Shown piece after piece: positions 8,655-16,917 of a stretch of 32,921 bases of DNA. The stretch lies in assembly GCF_028446585.1 (NCBI RefSeq), contig NZ_JAPFQL010000031.1, positions 1 to 32,921 of the forward strand. The letters run 5' to 3'. The DNA is from Intrasporangium calvum. GTDB lineage: Bacteria > Actinomycetota > Actinomycetes > Actinomycetales > Dermatophilaceae. The notes beneath the pieces are model-generated. The model saw nothing but the letters and a program-made list of their open reading frames with translations, made no database searches and was not told the origin of the DNA. How positions within the stretch are numbered: position 1 is the stretch's first letter; each line of letters opens with the position of its first letter. The position numbers were made by a program, and so were the translations under genes.

Positions 8655-9470
8655 ATGGGTGGGTCGGACCAGAAGTGGACCCCGGAGGACGTCCGCCTCT
8701 ACATGATGGGCGTGCACCCCGGTTTGGCGGAGCAGCGGGCCCGCTTCAGGCGGTTCCCGAGCGAGCCCCGGTGCAAGCTGTGCATGGTCCCCTTCGGGGG
8801 GATCGGCGGCGCGGCGTTCCGGCTCCGGGGCTTCGCCAGGTCGTCGAACCCGCTGCTGTGCACCAAGTGCACGACCGAGCTGGGCAAGAGCGGCCTGAGC
8901 GGGGTCGAGATCCCGTGCACCCTGCTCTTCTCGGACGTCCGGGGCTCGACCGCTCTCGGTGAGCGGATGACCCCATCGGACTTCCACGCCTTCCTCGACC
9001 GCTTCTACAAGATCGCGACAAAGGCGATCGTCGACCACGACGGCGTCGTCGACAAGCTCGTCGGGGACGAGGTCATCGGCCTCTTCTTCGGTGGGGTGAG
9101 CGGTCCCGACCACGCCGGCGCGGCGATCCGGGCGGCCCTCGACCTGGCCGACCGGGCCGGACTGGCGAGAGCCACGCCGATGGGGCCGATCCCGATCGGC
9201 ACCGCGGTCCACACCGGCGACGTGTTCGTCGGGGCCACGGGCGAGCACGGCACGGTCGAGGACTTCACCGCGCTGGGCGACGCGGTCAACACGACGGCGC
9301 GGCTCGCCTCCGCCGCCGGTGCGGGCGAGGTCCTCGTCAGCTGCACGTCGGGCCGGGCGGCGCACCTGCCCATCGAGGACCGCGAGCACCGCCTGCTGGA
9401 GATCCGCGGCCGGAGCGAGCCCATCGAAGTTGTCGTCCTGCGCGGTGCGGGCAGCGGCGTCACGGCCTGA
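8655..9470 (+). CDS. Class III adenylyl cyclase with N-terminal double-CxxC module
   Basis: 271 residues, cytosolic. The cyclase domain (about 86-250) has metal-binding aspartates D94 (LFSDVRGST) and D138 (KLVGDEV), adenine-specifying K134 and D209, and the transition-state N212 and R216 in GDAVNTTAR. The full set is present, so it should be active on ATP. The N-terminal 80 residues carry CKLC (40-43) and CTKC (69-72) separated by a Gly-rich loop, a likely zinc or redox-sensitive site. The ATG has no Shine-Dalgarno, but TATCGT 8 nt upstream suggests a leaderless message. It is divergent from the coiled-coil/protease pair. Confidence 0.93.
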   Translation: MGGSDQKWTPEDVRLYMMGVHPGLAEQRARFRRFPSEPRCKLCMVPFGGIGGAAFRLRGFARSSNPLLCTKCTTELGKSGLSGVEIPCTLLFSDVRGSTALGERMTPSDFHAFLDRFYKIATKAIVDHDGVVDKLVGDEVIGLFFGGVSGPDHAGAAIRAALDLADRAGLARATPMGPIPIGTAVHTGDVFVGATGEHGTVEDFTALGDAVNTTARLASAAGAGEVLVSCTSGRAAHLPIEDREHRLLEIRGRSEPIEVVVLRGAGSGVTA

Positions 9471-9491
9471 GCAGGCCCGAGAGGGCAGACT

Positions 9492-10460
9492 GTGGTCGTG
9501 CCCGACGACTTCCTCGTGGCCCGCAACCCGGAGCAGGACAGCTCGCTGCCCTATCTCGTGCGCATCCCCCTCGGCGCGGACGGGATAGTCCTCAAGGCCC
9601 GGGAGACGTGGCCGCGCACGAGCAAGGTCTACTGCCACCGCGCCCCGGAATGGCCTGCCGACGCCGAGATCGTCGAGCGGGTGCCCACCCGGGTCTGCAC
9701 GAGCCGCGGCGCCGCCATCGACCTCGTGCTCGACCGTGGCCGGGAGAACCGGTCCCAGTTCGTGCTCGCCCGGGCCAAGGGAAGGCAGGTCATCTTCTGG
9801 CAGACCCCCCGAACGGCCAAGCAGGCACGACCCAACGTGCGCATCCCCACGGCCCGCCCCGACCCCGACGAGCTGGAGATCCTCGTCGACAGCTACGAGC
9901 GCTACGCGTGGAAGTTCAGCCGCCAGCACGCCACCACCCGCACGACGCCACTGTCCGTCGGGGACTACGCCGTCGAGCTCGATGGCACCGTCGTGGCCGT
10001 CGTGGAACGCAAGTCGCTCCAGGACCTGTCGTCGAGCCTGCTCAACGGGAAGCTGAGGTACGCGCTCGCCGAGCTCAGCGGCGTACGGCATGGAGCAGTG
10101 GTCGTCGAGGACAAGTACTCCCACGTGTTCTCGCTCAAGCACGTGCGCCCCGCGGTGGTGGCCGACGCGATCGCGGAGAGCCAGGCGCGCTACCCGACCG
10201 TGCCGATCATCTTCTGCGAGACACGGGCTCTGGCCCAGGAGTGGGCGTTCCGTTTCCTCACGGCGGCCCTGCATCAGGCCCGCCTCGAGGCCGGCGCCGG
10301 CGCCCACCTGGACGACCTCGAGCCGGCGGGACCGGTGCCGCCCCGCGAGCCGACGACCGCCGAGGTGCGCGCCTGGGCTCTGGAGCAGGGGCTCGCGGTG
10401 AGCGACCGCGGCCGGCTGCGACCGGAGGTCTGGGAGGCCTTCCGGGCCGCGGCTCGTTGA
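9492..10460 (+). CDS. ERCC4-type nuclease with Lsr2-like DNA-binding tail
   Basis: 322 residues. The nuclease domain (about 128-255) has the XPF/MUS81 signature GDYAVEL (158-164) and VVERKSLQDL (170-179), with the ERK metal and catalytic residues at 172-174. The last 35 residues (VRAWALEQGLAVSDRGRLRP, then EVWEAFRAA) match the C-terminal AT-rich DNA-binding domain of Lsr2, including the SDRGR-type minor-groove hook. The N-terminal 120 residues are unassigned. The start is GTG with GAGGG 6 nt upstream; GTG 9498 is possible. It probably cuts structured or AT-rich DNA in repair or foreign-DNA control. It follows the cyclase by 21 nt. Confidence 0.88.
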   Translation: MVVPDDFLVARNPEQDSSLPYLVRIPLGADGIVLKARETWPRTSKVYCHRAPEWPADAEIVERVPTRVCTSRGAAIDLVLDRGRENRSQFVLARAKGRQVIFWQTPRTAKQARPNVRIPTARPDPDELEILVDSYERYAWKFSRQHATTRTTPLSVGDYAVELDGTVVAVVERKSLQDLSSSLLNGKLRYALAELSGVRHGAVVVEDKYSHVFSLKHVRPAVVADAIAESQARYPTVPIIFCETRALAQEWAFRFLTAALHQARLEAGAGAHLDDLEPAGPVPPREPTTAEVRAWALEQGLAVSDRGRLRPEVWEAFRAAAR

Positions 10461-10530
10461 CCGAATCGGTGGCACGGTGCCGGACCTCGTGGCACCGTTG
10501 ACGAATGGGGGCTGAAGCGGGGGACCTGAC

Positions 10531-11967
10531 ATGAACAACAACAACGACGTCGTCGTCGTCCTGCCCGGCATCATGGGCAGCACGCTCGGGGTGCGGGGGG
10601 CGGACGGCTCGCCGGCCGCTGACCACCTCTTCTGGGCGCCATCAGGCGGTGCGATCTGGAAGCTCATCAGGCGCCGGGACAGCATCCTCGACCACGAGCT
10701 GCCCGAGGGGATCGGCGACGAGCACCCGGGGGACGGCGTCGAACCGGTCGGCCTCATGCCGGACGTCCACGCGATCCCCGGAATCTGGACGCCGCTGAAG
10801 GGCTACGACGTCCTCGTCAACCAGCTCCGATCGCTGGGCTACCACGAGGCGACCGGCGACCGCCCCGCCAACCTCGTTCTGGCGCCGTACGACTGGCGCC
10901 TGTCCAACCGCTACAACGGACAGCGGCTGGCGACGGTGGTCGAGCCCGCGCTCGAACGCTGGCGGGCGCAGGGCGGGCCGTATGCCGACGCCCGCCTCGT
11001 CTTCGTCTGCCACTCGATGGGCGGGCTCGTCGCGCGGTGGTACGTCGAGAAGTGCGGCGGCCACGAGGTGACGCGCAAGCTGATCACCCTCGGCACGCCC
11101 TGGCGCGGCGCCACCAACGCGATCGAGCAGCTGGTCAACGGCGTGCGCAAGGGCATCGGGCCCCTGTCGATCAACCTGACCGGCTTCGCCCGCAGCCTGC
11201 CGTCGCTGCACCAGCTCATGCCGGAGTTCGCCTGCATCGCCGATGGATCCGAGTATCTGAAGACGACCGAGACGACAGTCCCCGAGCTGCGCACCGACAT
11301 GGTGGCCGACGCGATGGCGTTCCACACCACGCTGCAGGAGGCTGAGCGGGCCCGCGCCGACAGCAGGGGGATGGCCCACCTGATCGTCGGGATCCGCCAA
11401 CCGACCAACACGACGGTCCGGTTCTCCGGCGGGCGCGCGACGGTGTCGGAGAGCTTCGGGGCGGAGAACGACTTCGGCGACGGGACCGTCCCGCTCGCCG
11501 GCGCCATCGGGCATGACGAACGGCTCGACACCAACATCGCGGTCCGGGTGCCCGAGAACCACAGCGCCCTGCAGTGCAACCGGTTCGTCCTCGACCAGGT
11601 CCAGGAGCTCCTGACCGCGGCGCCCGTGCGGCGCCGGGATCTCTCCTCGGTCAACGTCCGGGCGCGGGTCCCCGACCTCGTCGTCGAGGGCGAACCGCTC
11701 GAGGTCGACGTCAGCGCCGAGATGGATGCTGATGCGGGGCCCCTCGCCGCTGGGGCCGTCCCGGCCTCGCTCGAGGTCACGGTCCACACCGAGAAGGGGC
11801 GGGTCCTCGCCCGCGAGGTCGTTGCCATCAGCAACGGCGGCGACACCCGGGCGTCCTTCGCCGGCCTGCCGCCGGGGACGCACACCGTGACCGTGACCGG
11901 GACGGACCCCGGCGCCGGGGTCCGGCCGGTCACCTCGTCGGTGCTGCTCTGGCCGGCCACCCCCTGA
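10531..11967 (+). CDS. LCAT/PDAT-like alpha/beta hydrolase
   Basis: 478 residues with no signal peptide. It starts almost directly with strand and oxyanion motif VVVVLPGIMGSTLG, typical of lecithin:cholesterol acyltransferase-like lipases. The nucleophile is S162 in CHSMGG, the acid is D317 in FGDGTVPL, and the histidine is H344 in NHSAL. The C-terminal 110 residues form a beta-rich, Ig-like domain (ARVPDLVVEGEPLEVDVSA, then GTHTVTVTGTD). LCAT relatives act on phospholipids or acyl glycerols; cytosolic location without a signal is unusual for a secreted lipase and suggests an intracellular or effector role. The ATG has GGGGGA upstream. Confidence 0.88.
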   Translation: MNNNNDVVVVLPGIMGSTLGVRGADGSPAADHLFWAPSGGAIWKLIRRRDSILDHELPEGIGDEHPGDGVEPVGLMPDVHAIPGIWTPLKGYDVLVNQLRSLGYHEATGDRPANLVLAPYDWRLSNRYNGQRLATVVEPALERWRAQGGPYADARLVFVCHSMGGLVARWYVEKCGGHEVTRKLITLGTPWRGATNAIEQLVNGVRKGIGPLSINLTGFARSLPSLHQLMPEFACIADGSEYLKTTETTVPELRTDMVADAMAFHTTLQEAERARADSRGMAHLIVGIRQPTNTTVRFSGGRATVSESFGAENDFGDGTVPLAGAIGHDERLDTNIAVRVPENHSALQCNRFVLDQVQELLTAAPVRRRDLSSVNVRARVPDLVVEGEPLEVDVSAEMDADAGPLAAGAVPASLEVTVHTEKGRVLAREVVAISNGGDTRASFAGLPPGTHTVTVTGTDPGAGVRPVTSSVLLWPATP

Positions 11968-11986
11968 GCCGGTGCCGCTCGCCCCG

Positions 11987-12529
11987 TCAGGGCACGCCCG
12001 GCAGCGGCCAGGCCTCTCCCGTCGAGCTGTCGATGAGGGCCGCCCGCTCGACCGTGCCCGTCAGGGGCAGGACGTCCGCGACCTCCTTGACGACTACGGC
12101 GAGCGCCTCCCCTGAGGCCCGCGTGGCAACCGAGACGTGCGGCACCCACCGGCCGGGCGCATAGTGTCGGTGCAGCATCCCGCCCGCGGCCACCACGGCG
12201 CCGGCGACCGCGTCCTGCCGGGCGGCGACGTCGGCGGGAACCGCGGGGGCCAGCGCCGCCCGCCCGCGCGGGAAGGCCACCGTGCCCTGGAAGCTCACCT
12301 CGAAGCCGCCCTTGTCGGGCAGTTCCTCGAGCGCTGCCCGGACCCCGACGAGATCCCACTCGAGCAGCACCGCATAGGACAGGTGCGGATGGTGCCGACC
12401 GTGGGTGTGCGACTGGAGGGTCCGGACGCCCTTGGCCTCCAGGCGCGCCCACAGCTCCCGGACCAACCGGTCGGTTCTCGGGTCAAAGAGGAGGCACACA
12501 GCGAGAGCCACCCCCTCAGGGTGCGACAT
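11987..12529 (-). CDS. 2H phosphodiesterase / 2'-5' RNA ligase-like protein
   Basis: 180 residues with two HxS motifs: H49-L-S51 in HPHLSYAVL and H131-V-S133 in VPHVSVATR. This pair forms the active site of the 2H phosphoesterase fold (LigT/ThpR). Substrates in the family are 2',3'-cyclic or 2'-5' RNA ends or small cyclic nucleotides. The start at MSHPEGVALAV fits the first strand; upstream in-frame codons are read from the palindromic repeat at 12555 and are unlikely to be translated. Convergent with the LCAT-like gene, 19 bp between stops. Confidence 0.85.
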   Translation of the reverse strand: MSHPEGVALAVCLLFDPRTDRLVRELWARLEAKGVRTLQSHTHGRHHPHLSYAVLLEWDLVGVRAALEELPDKGGFEVSFQGTVAFPRGRAALAPAVPADVAARQDAVAGAVVAAGGMLHRHYAPGRWVPHVSVATRASGEALAVVVKEVADVLPLTGTVERAALIDSSTGEAWPLPGVP

Positions 12530-12554
12530 TCGCGCAGCCGGCGGAAGCACCGGA

Positions 12555-12590
12555 GCCGTATGCCGCTGAGCCAGCTCAGCGGCATACGGC
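12555..12590. repeat. Dispersed palindrome, complete copy 1
   Basis: Perfect 17-bp arms GCCGTATGCCGCTGAGC and its complement around a central CA, 36 bp in total. It lies between the divergent 2H phosphodiesterase and small membrane protein genes. A second complete copy is at 32842-32887, and half-copies are at 8485 and 25299. It behaves like a REP-type element. Confidence 0.85.
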
Positions 12591-12612
12591 GTCATGAGGG
12601 AGACTGTGGCCC

Positions 12613-12632
12613 GGCCCGTCACGAGACGGGCC
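12613..12632. promoter_or_regulatory. Short hairpin in leader of small membrane protein
   Basis: GGCCCGTC-acga-GACGGGCC, an 8-bp perfect stem with a 4-nt loop, 20 bp before the GTG start at 12653. It may be a leader structure; no terminator U-tract follows. Confidence 0.4.
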
Positions 12633-12652
12633 ACGGACCGAGGAGGGAATGG

Positions 12653-12841
12653 GTGAACCGGCACTGGAGGCTGCCGATCGGGATCCTCCTCATCCTCATT
12701 GGTGCGCTGTGGACGCTCCAGGGCCTCGGCTACGTCGGCGGCAGCATGATGACTCGCGTCGCCGTGTGGGCCGTGATCGGCCCGGTGGTGACCCTCGTCG
12801 GAGTCCTCTTCGTGCTGCGGTCACGCAACCCTCCGGACTGA
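12653..12841 (+). CDS. Small two-helix membrane protein
   Basis: 62 residues from a GTG start with AGGAGGG 5 nt upstream. Two membrane helices (about 8-27 and 34-54) are joined by a Gly-rich turn (GLGYVGGS) and end in an RSRNPPD tail that should be cytosolic by the positive-inside rule. It resembles small actinobacterial membrane proteins of unknown role. Its stop and that of the convergent metalloprotease are only 2 bp apart (TGA-CG-TCA). Confidence 0.75.
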   Translation: MNRHWRLPIGILLILIGALWTLQGLGYVGGSMMTRVAVWAVIGPVVTLVGVLFVLRSRNPPD

Positions 12842-12843
12842 CG

Positions 12844-13824
12844 TCAGCCCTTGCCACCCGCGCGGAAGGCCAGCCAGCCGTCGCTCATCCGGTCAGCCTG
12901 GCCCTGCGTGAACATCTCCATGCAGAGATCCATCGTGTAGTCCATGAAGTTGCGGATCGGGTCGAGGCCCTCCGCCGCACACGTGTCGGCACCCACGGGG
13001 CAGTTGAACTGGGGCACGGCCTCCTTCGGCGTGTCCGCGACGAAGTCACCCGAGGCCGAGCAGCCGTTGTTGAAGGTGTGGTGCAGGAGCAGCCAGTGGC
13101 CCACCTCGTGGGTCAGGGTGTCGCCGTAGGCGTACTTGCCGGCGGTCCCGCCCGGCATCGACTGGTCGAGGATGACGACGCCGTCGATGAAGTCGCGCCC
13201 GGTGCTGTAGTCCTTCGGGAAGTAGGCCCAGCCGAGCAGGCCGCCGCCGATGTCCGCGGAGTAGACGTTGAGCGTTTCGGAGTCGCCCTCGTGCAGCGCC
13301 TGCTTCATGTCGCGCTCGGTCTTGCCGGGCGTGACGTTGTACCAGTCGGCGTCGACGACCCAGTTCAGGTCCTGCTCGAGGTCGAGCTCGAAGCGGAACG
13401 GCGTGTCGGCTGCGTCCGCCGCCGTCGCACCCGAGAAGGCGTCGTTGAGCACCTTCATCTGGGCCTCGATCATGCGCTGCATGCTGCGCTTCTCCTGGGC
13501 GGTCCACTCGTCGCCCGAGATGGCGTGGAAGACCGTCCGGACCTTGACGCTGCCGGCGGGCAGCGTGGCCCGGTCGGGCAGCGTGCCATAGGCCTTGGCC
13601 TCGTTGTCGGGGAAGAGCTTCGGCTCCTTCGCGGCGGCGCCGTCGCGGACGCGCGCAAAGTCCGCGAAGCCGCCCGTCTCCTCGCACTCCGCGGAGGCGG
13701 AGGACGTGCTGACGCCCGACTCGATCGGGGCTGCGGTGACGGCGGGTGTCGCGCCGCTCACGACGATGGCGGCGGCCGTGGCCGTGCCGAGGAGCGCGAG
13801 CCGCGCCTGGGTCCTGCTGAGCAT
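12844..13824 (-). CDS. Secreted zinc metalloprotease, M43 (pappalysin/cytophagalysin) type
   Basis: 326 residues. A signal peptide (about 1-31, ending AVTA-AP) is followed by a propeptide-like region and the protease. The zinc site is HEVGHWLLLHH with H239, E240, H243 and H249, the metzincin spacing, and the Met-turn is FMDYTMD with M294. Six cysteines lie in the mature part, four of them around the active site, giving likely disulfides. The extended beta strand and NVYSADIGGGLLGWAYFP segment are typical of M43B. The start at 13824 follows GAAAGG and directly opens the signal peptide. Likely role is extracellular protein degradation. Confidence 0.93.
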   Translation of the reverse strand: MLSRTQARLALLGTATAAAIVVSGATPAVTAAPIESGVSTSSASAECEETGGFADFARVRDGAAAKEPKLFPDNEAKAYGTLPDRATLPAGSVKVRTVFHAISGDEWTAQEKRSMQRMIEAQMKVLNDAFSGATAADAADTPFRFELDLEQDLNWVVDADWYNVTPGKTERDMKQALHEGDSETLNVYSADIGGGLLGWAYFPKDYSTGRDFIDGVVILDQSMPGGTAGKYAYGDTLTHEVGHWLLLHHTFNNGCSASGDFVADTPKEAVPQFNCPVGADTCAAEGLDPIRNFMDYTMDLCMEMFTQGQADRMSDGWLAFRAGGKG

Positions 13825-14015
13825 CGATGTGGCCTTTCGCTTCGAGGGGTCTCCGGTGGGAGGACGAGGCGACGCTACTCGCGCGGCCGACCCAAGTGGC
13901 GCTTGACGAGGTTTCGATTGGAACGGGCGTGGTCGTGACCGATCCGACACCCGACGAGCGCGAATTCGCTGCATGATGGCTCTGGTACTCGCCGGTAGGT
14001 CTCAAAGGAGTCCAC

Positions 14016-15524
14016 ATGACCAATCTCGCCACCAACCTCGTCGCCACCGCCACGCGGTTGCCCGACAAGCTCGGCATCAAGCTCGACCAGGCCGAAATCA
14101 GTTGGGGCCAGCTGCACGCAGCCGCCGCCAAGGTCGCGGGACAGCTGCGGGAGGCCGGGCTCCAGCCCGGTGACCGCGTCTCCCTGATCCTCCCCAACGT
14201 CCCGGCCTACCCCGTCCTCTTCTACGGCACCCTGATCGCCGGCGGCATCGTCGTGCCGATGAACCCGCTGCTCAAGAGCGGCGAGATCGCCTACTACTAC
14301 CAGGACGCCGGCACGAGCTTCTCGTTCGTCTGGCCGGACTTCGCCGAGGAAGCCCGCAAGGCAGCGCAGATCGCGGCCGGCGAGGGCGTCCACACCCAGG
14401 TCATCGAGTGCACCGCGATGGGTCCGGCGTCCGGTGCGCTGCCGGACGCGGACCCGCTGGCCGAGGCGGTCGAGCGGGCCGACGACGACACCGCGGTGAT
14501 CCTCTACACGTCGGGGACGACCGGCAAGCCCAAGGGCGCCGAGCTGACCCACTTCAACCTGCATCGCAACGCCGAGCGGTCCTGCGACGACATCATGGAG
14601 ATGGGCGAGGACGACGTCATCATGGGGTGCCTGCCCCTCTTCCACGTCTTCGGACTCACCTGCGGACTCAACACCAGCGTCCTGCGCGGCTGCACGCTGA
14701 CACTCATCCCCCGCTTCGACCCCGCGAAGGCGCTCGAGGTCGTGGGCCGCGACCACGTGACCATCTTCCAGGGCGTGCCGACGATGTATGCGGCGATGCT
14801 CAACCACCCCGACGCCGACGGAGCCGAGACGAGCAGCCTGCGCACCTGCGTGTCGGGTGGCTCGGCGCTGCCGGAGGCGGTCATGCGCAACTTCGAGGCG
14901 AAGTTCGACGCGCAGATCCTCGAGGGCTACGGCCTGTCCGAGACGTCCCCGGTCGCCTCCTTCAACATGCCGGACCGGCCGACCAAGCCGGGCACCATCG
15001 GCCGCGCCATCCCCGGCTGCGAGATGAAGCTCGTCAACCTCGACGGCACCGACACGGCGCCCGGAGAGATCGGCGAGATCGCCATCCGCGGCGAGAACGT
15101 CATGAAGGGCTACTGGCGCAAGCCCGATGCGACGGCTGAGGCCATCCCGGACGGCTGGTTCCGCACCGGGGACCTCGCGACCGTCGACGAGGACGGCTAC
15201 TTCACCATCGTCGACCGCAAGAAGGACATGATCATCCGCGGAGGGATGAACGTCTATCCGCGTGAGGTCGAGGAGGTCCTCTACACCCACCCCGACGTCC
15301 TCGAGGCGGCCGTGGTGGGCATCCCGGATGACGTGATGGGTGAGGAGATCGGCGCGGCCGTGGCCCTGCGGCCCGGGTCGGAGACGACGCTCGACGAGGT
15401 GCAGGACTACGTCAAGGAGCGGATCGCCGCCTACAAGTACCCGCGTCACCTCTGGCAGCTCGACGAGCTGCCGAAGGGCCCCACGGGCAAGATCCTGCGG
15501 CGCGAGGTTCGCCCGCCCGCCTGA
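14016..15524 (+). CDS. Long-chain fatty-acid-CoA ligase-type AMP-binding enzyme
   Basis: 502 residues, the usual length for the family. It carries the P-loop-like motif [18 protein letters not shown], the GYGLSETSP motif, GWFRTGDLA, the hinge [16 protein letters not shown] and the catalytic lysine in [12 protein letters not shown], all intact. It should activate a carboxylic acid with ATP and transfer it to CoA. Chain-length specificity cannot be read. The ATG has AAAGGAG upstream. It is divergent from the metalloprotease gene and followed by a strong terminator. Confidence 0.95.
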   Translation: MTNLATNLVATATRLPDKLGIKLDQAEISWGQLHAAAAKVAGQLREAGLQPGDRVSLILPNVPAYPVLFYGTLIAGGIVVPMNPLLKSGEIAYYYQDAGTSFSFVWPDFAEEARKAAQIAAGEGVHTQVIECTAMGPASGALPDADPLAEAVERADDDTAVILYTSGTTGKPKGAELTHFNLHRNAERSCDDIMEMGEDDVIMGCLPLFHVFGLTCGLNTSVLRGCTLTLIPRFDPAKALEVVGRDHVTIFQGVPTMYAAMLNHPDADGAETSSLRTCVSGGSALPEAVMRNFEAKFDAQILEGYGLSETSPVASFNMPDRPTKPGTIGRAIPGCEMKLVNLDGTDTAPGEIGEIAIRGENVMKGYWRKPDATAEAIPDGWFRTGDLATVDEDGYFTIVDRKKDMIIRGGMNVYPREVEEVLYTHPDVLEAAVVGIPDDVMGEEIGAAVALRPGSETTLDEVQDYVKERIAAYKYPRHLWQLDELPKGPTGKILRREVRPPA

Positions 15525-15542
15525 CTCCGCCCACCACGCCGG

Positions 15543-15574
15543 AGAGGCCGCATCCCGCCAGGGGTGCGGCCTCT
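15543..15574 (+). terminator. Terminator of the acyl-CoA ligase gene
   Basis: Stem AGAGGCCGCATCCC / GGGGTGCGGCCTCT, 14 bp with one U-G pair and a GCCA loop, followed by TCGTCGTT. It starts 19 bp after the stop codon. Confidence 0.85.
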
Positions 15575-15703
15575 TCGTCGTTAGGCCTGCTCCACCCCGG
15601 GGTAGTGGGAGCGAAGCGTCCGAGGCCCCCAGCAGCGCGGGCTCAGCGCACCCATTCACGTGGCGTGGTGGACGACTGCGTCGCGAACCAAGGAGGAGGA
15701 CAC

Positions 15704-16480
15704 ATGTCCCAGTTCACCAACGGACCGACGTCCGGGAGCCTGGACGACACGGGCCTTTCCAACACGTATCCGACGAGCACGACCGGCACCTTGGGCACGA
15801 CGGGCAGCCCGAACGGGGCCGATGCATCCGGCTCCCGGACCGAGGCCGCCAAGGAGGCCGGCAGGGAGACGGCCCACGTTGCCCAGGGCGAGGCGAAGCA
15901 CGTCGCCGAGACGGCCAAGGAGGAGCTCGGCAACGTCACCTCGACGGCGACCGAGCAGATGCGCCGACTCATGGACCAGTCCCGGTCGGAGCTGACCGAC
16001 CAGGCCCGCTCGCAGCAACAGCGGCTGACCACCAACCTGCGCAGCCTCACGGACGAGCTGGACTCCATGGTCGGCGCCGGTCAGCCGGGTGTCGCCCATG
16101 ACCTGGTGCGCCAGGTGTCGCAGCAGGCGCGAACGCTCGGCGACTGGCTCGACGGCAACGAGCCGGGCGCCGTCCTCGACGAGGTGAAGCGCTTTGCCCG
16201 GCGCAAGCCGGGGACGTTCCTTGCCGTGGCGGCAGGGCTCGGCTTCCTGTCCGGCCGGATGACCCGCGGCCTGTCGGCCGCGTCGCAGGAGGATGGTGCG
16301 AGCGCCCCCGGCGCGTACGCGTCGACGGGCACCGCCGAGCCCGTGCTGGACGGACCGCTGGCCACGACCGGCGCGACGGCGACGTCCTCGACGGCTCCCA
16401 CGGCTCCCACGGCTCCGACGGGTGCAGCCGACCCGCTCGCCGGCACTGACGGGTGGCTTGATCGAGGTGACGCCCGATGA
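15704..16480 (+). CDS. Helical membrane-associated protein, first gene of holin-X/DUF3618 operon
   Basis: 258 residues. A Ser/Thr/Gly-rich start leads into repeated Ala/Glu/Lys helices (EAAKEAGRETAHVAQGEAKH, AETAKEELG), like LEA or apolipoprotein-type amphipathic helices. Next comes a conserved region (about 100-195) with RFARRKPGTFLAVAAGLGFLSGRMTRGL, a short hydrophobic hairpin ending in an arginine-rich exit. The C-terminus is low-complexity and contains a tandem Thr-Ala-Pro run. AGGAGGAGG precedes the ATG. The stop overlaps the next start (ATGA). This gene order is common in actinobacteria; it is thought to be envelope- or stress-related, but no mechanism is known. Confidence 0.8.
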   Translation: MSQFTNGPTSGSLDDTGLSNTYPTSTTGTLGTTGSPNGADASGSRTEAAKEAGRETAHVAQGEAKHVAETAKEELGNVTSTATEQMRRLMDQSRSELTDQARSQQQRLTTNLRSLTDELDSMVGAGQPGVAHDLVRQVSQQARTLGDWLDGNEPGAVLDEVKRFARRKPGTFLAVAAGLGFLSGRMTRGLSAASQEDGASAPGAYASTGTAEPVLDGPLATTGATATSSTAPTAPTAPTGAADPLAGTDGWLDRGDAR

Positions 16481-16917
16481 TCGACGCTTCCGGCGCACGC
16501 GGGGCACCGCCCCACGAGACGACCGACGACCTGCCGGGTGAGCCGCTGAGCTCCCTCGGGGACGTGGTCGCCGACATCGCCAAGGACCTGTCGACACTCG
16601 TCCGCCAGGAGACCGAGCTGGCGAAGGCCGAGCTGCGTGAGTCCGCGAAGCGAGCCGGCAAGGGGTCCGGCCTCCTCGGCGGCGCAGGGCTCGCCGGGTG
16701 GTTCGTCCTGCTGTTCCTCTCGCTCGCCCTGTGGTGGGCGATCGGGGACGCCGTCGGCCTCGGCTGGTCGGCGCTCGTCGTCGCCGTCGTCTGGGGCATC
16801 GCCGCCGCCGTCATGTACTCGATGGGCCGTGGAGAGCTCAAGCGGGTGCAGGGCCTGCCGAAGACCACCGAGACCGCAAAGCACATTCCCGACGCACTGA
16901 AGGGGAACGAATCATGA
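16477..16917 (+). CDS. Actinobacterial holin-X (phage_holin_3_6) family membrane protein
   Basis: 146 residues. The cytosolic helix VRQETELAKAELRESAKRAG is the family hallmark, followed by two membrane helices (about 68-90 and 94-116). Despite the name, these proteins are chromosomal and not part of a prophage here: no endolysin or phage genes are near. Both ends overlap neighbours by ATGA, so it is translated with them. Confidence 0.88.
   Translation: MIDASGARGAPPHETTDDLPGEPLSSLGDVVADIAKDLSTLVRQETELAKAELRESAKRAGKGSGLLGGAGLAGWFVLLFLSLALWWAIGDAVGLGWSALVVAVVWGIAAAVMYSMGRGELKRVQGLPKTTETAKHIPDALKGNES

Noticed and set aside
8418-10757. A 779-codon open frame on the complement
   Set aside because: It runs antisense to three well-supported genes (cyclase, ERCC4 nuclease, LCAT-like) and has the low-complexity Arg/Gly/Asp pattern of GC-rich shadow frames.
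10976-10988. GGGCCGTATGCCG as a further copy of the dispersed palindrome
   Set aside because: Only 13 bases match, the rest of the arm diverges, and the codons (GPYA) fit the LCAT-like protein; chance is likely in GC-rich DNA.
16477-16917. Holin-family name suggesting a prophage
   Set aside because: No phage structural, lysis or integrase genes are nearby; the holin-X family is chromosomal and sits in an ATGA-overlapping operon with DUF3618.
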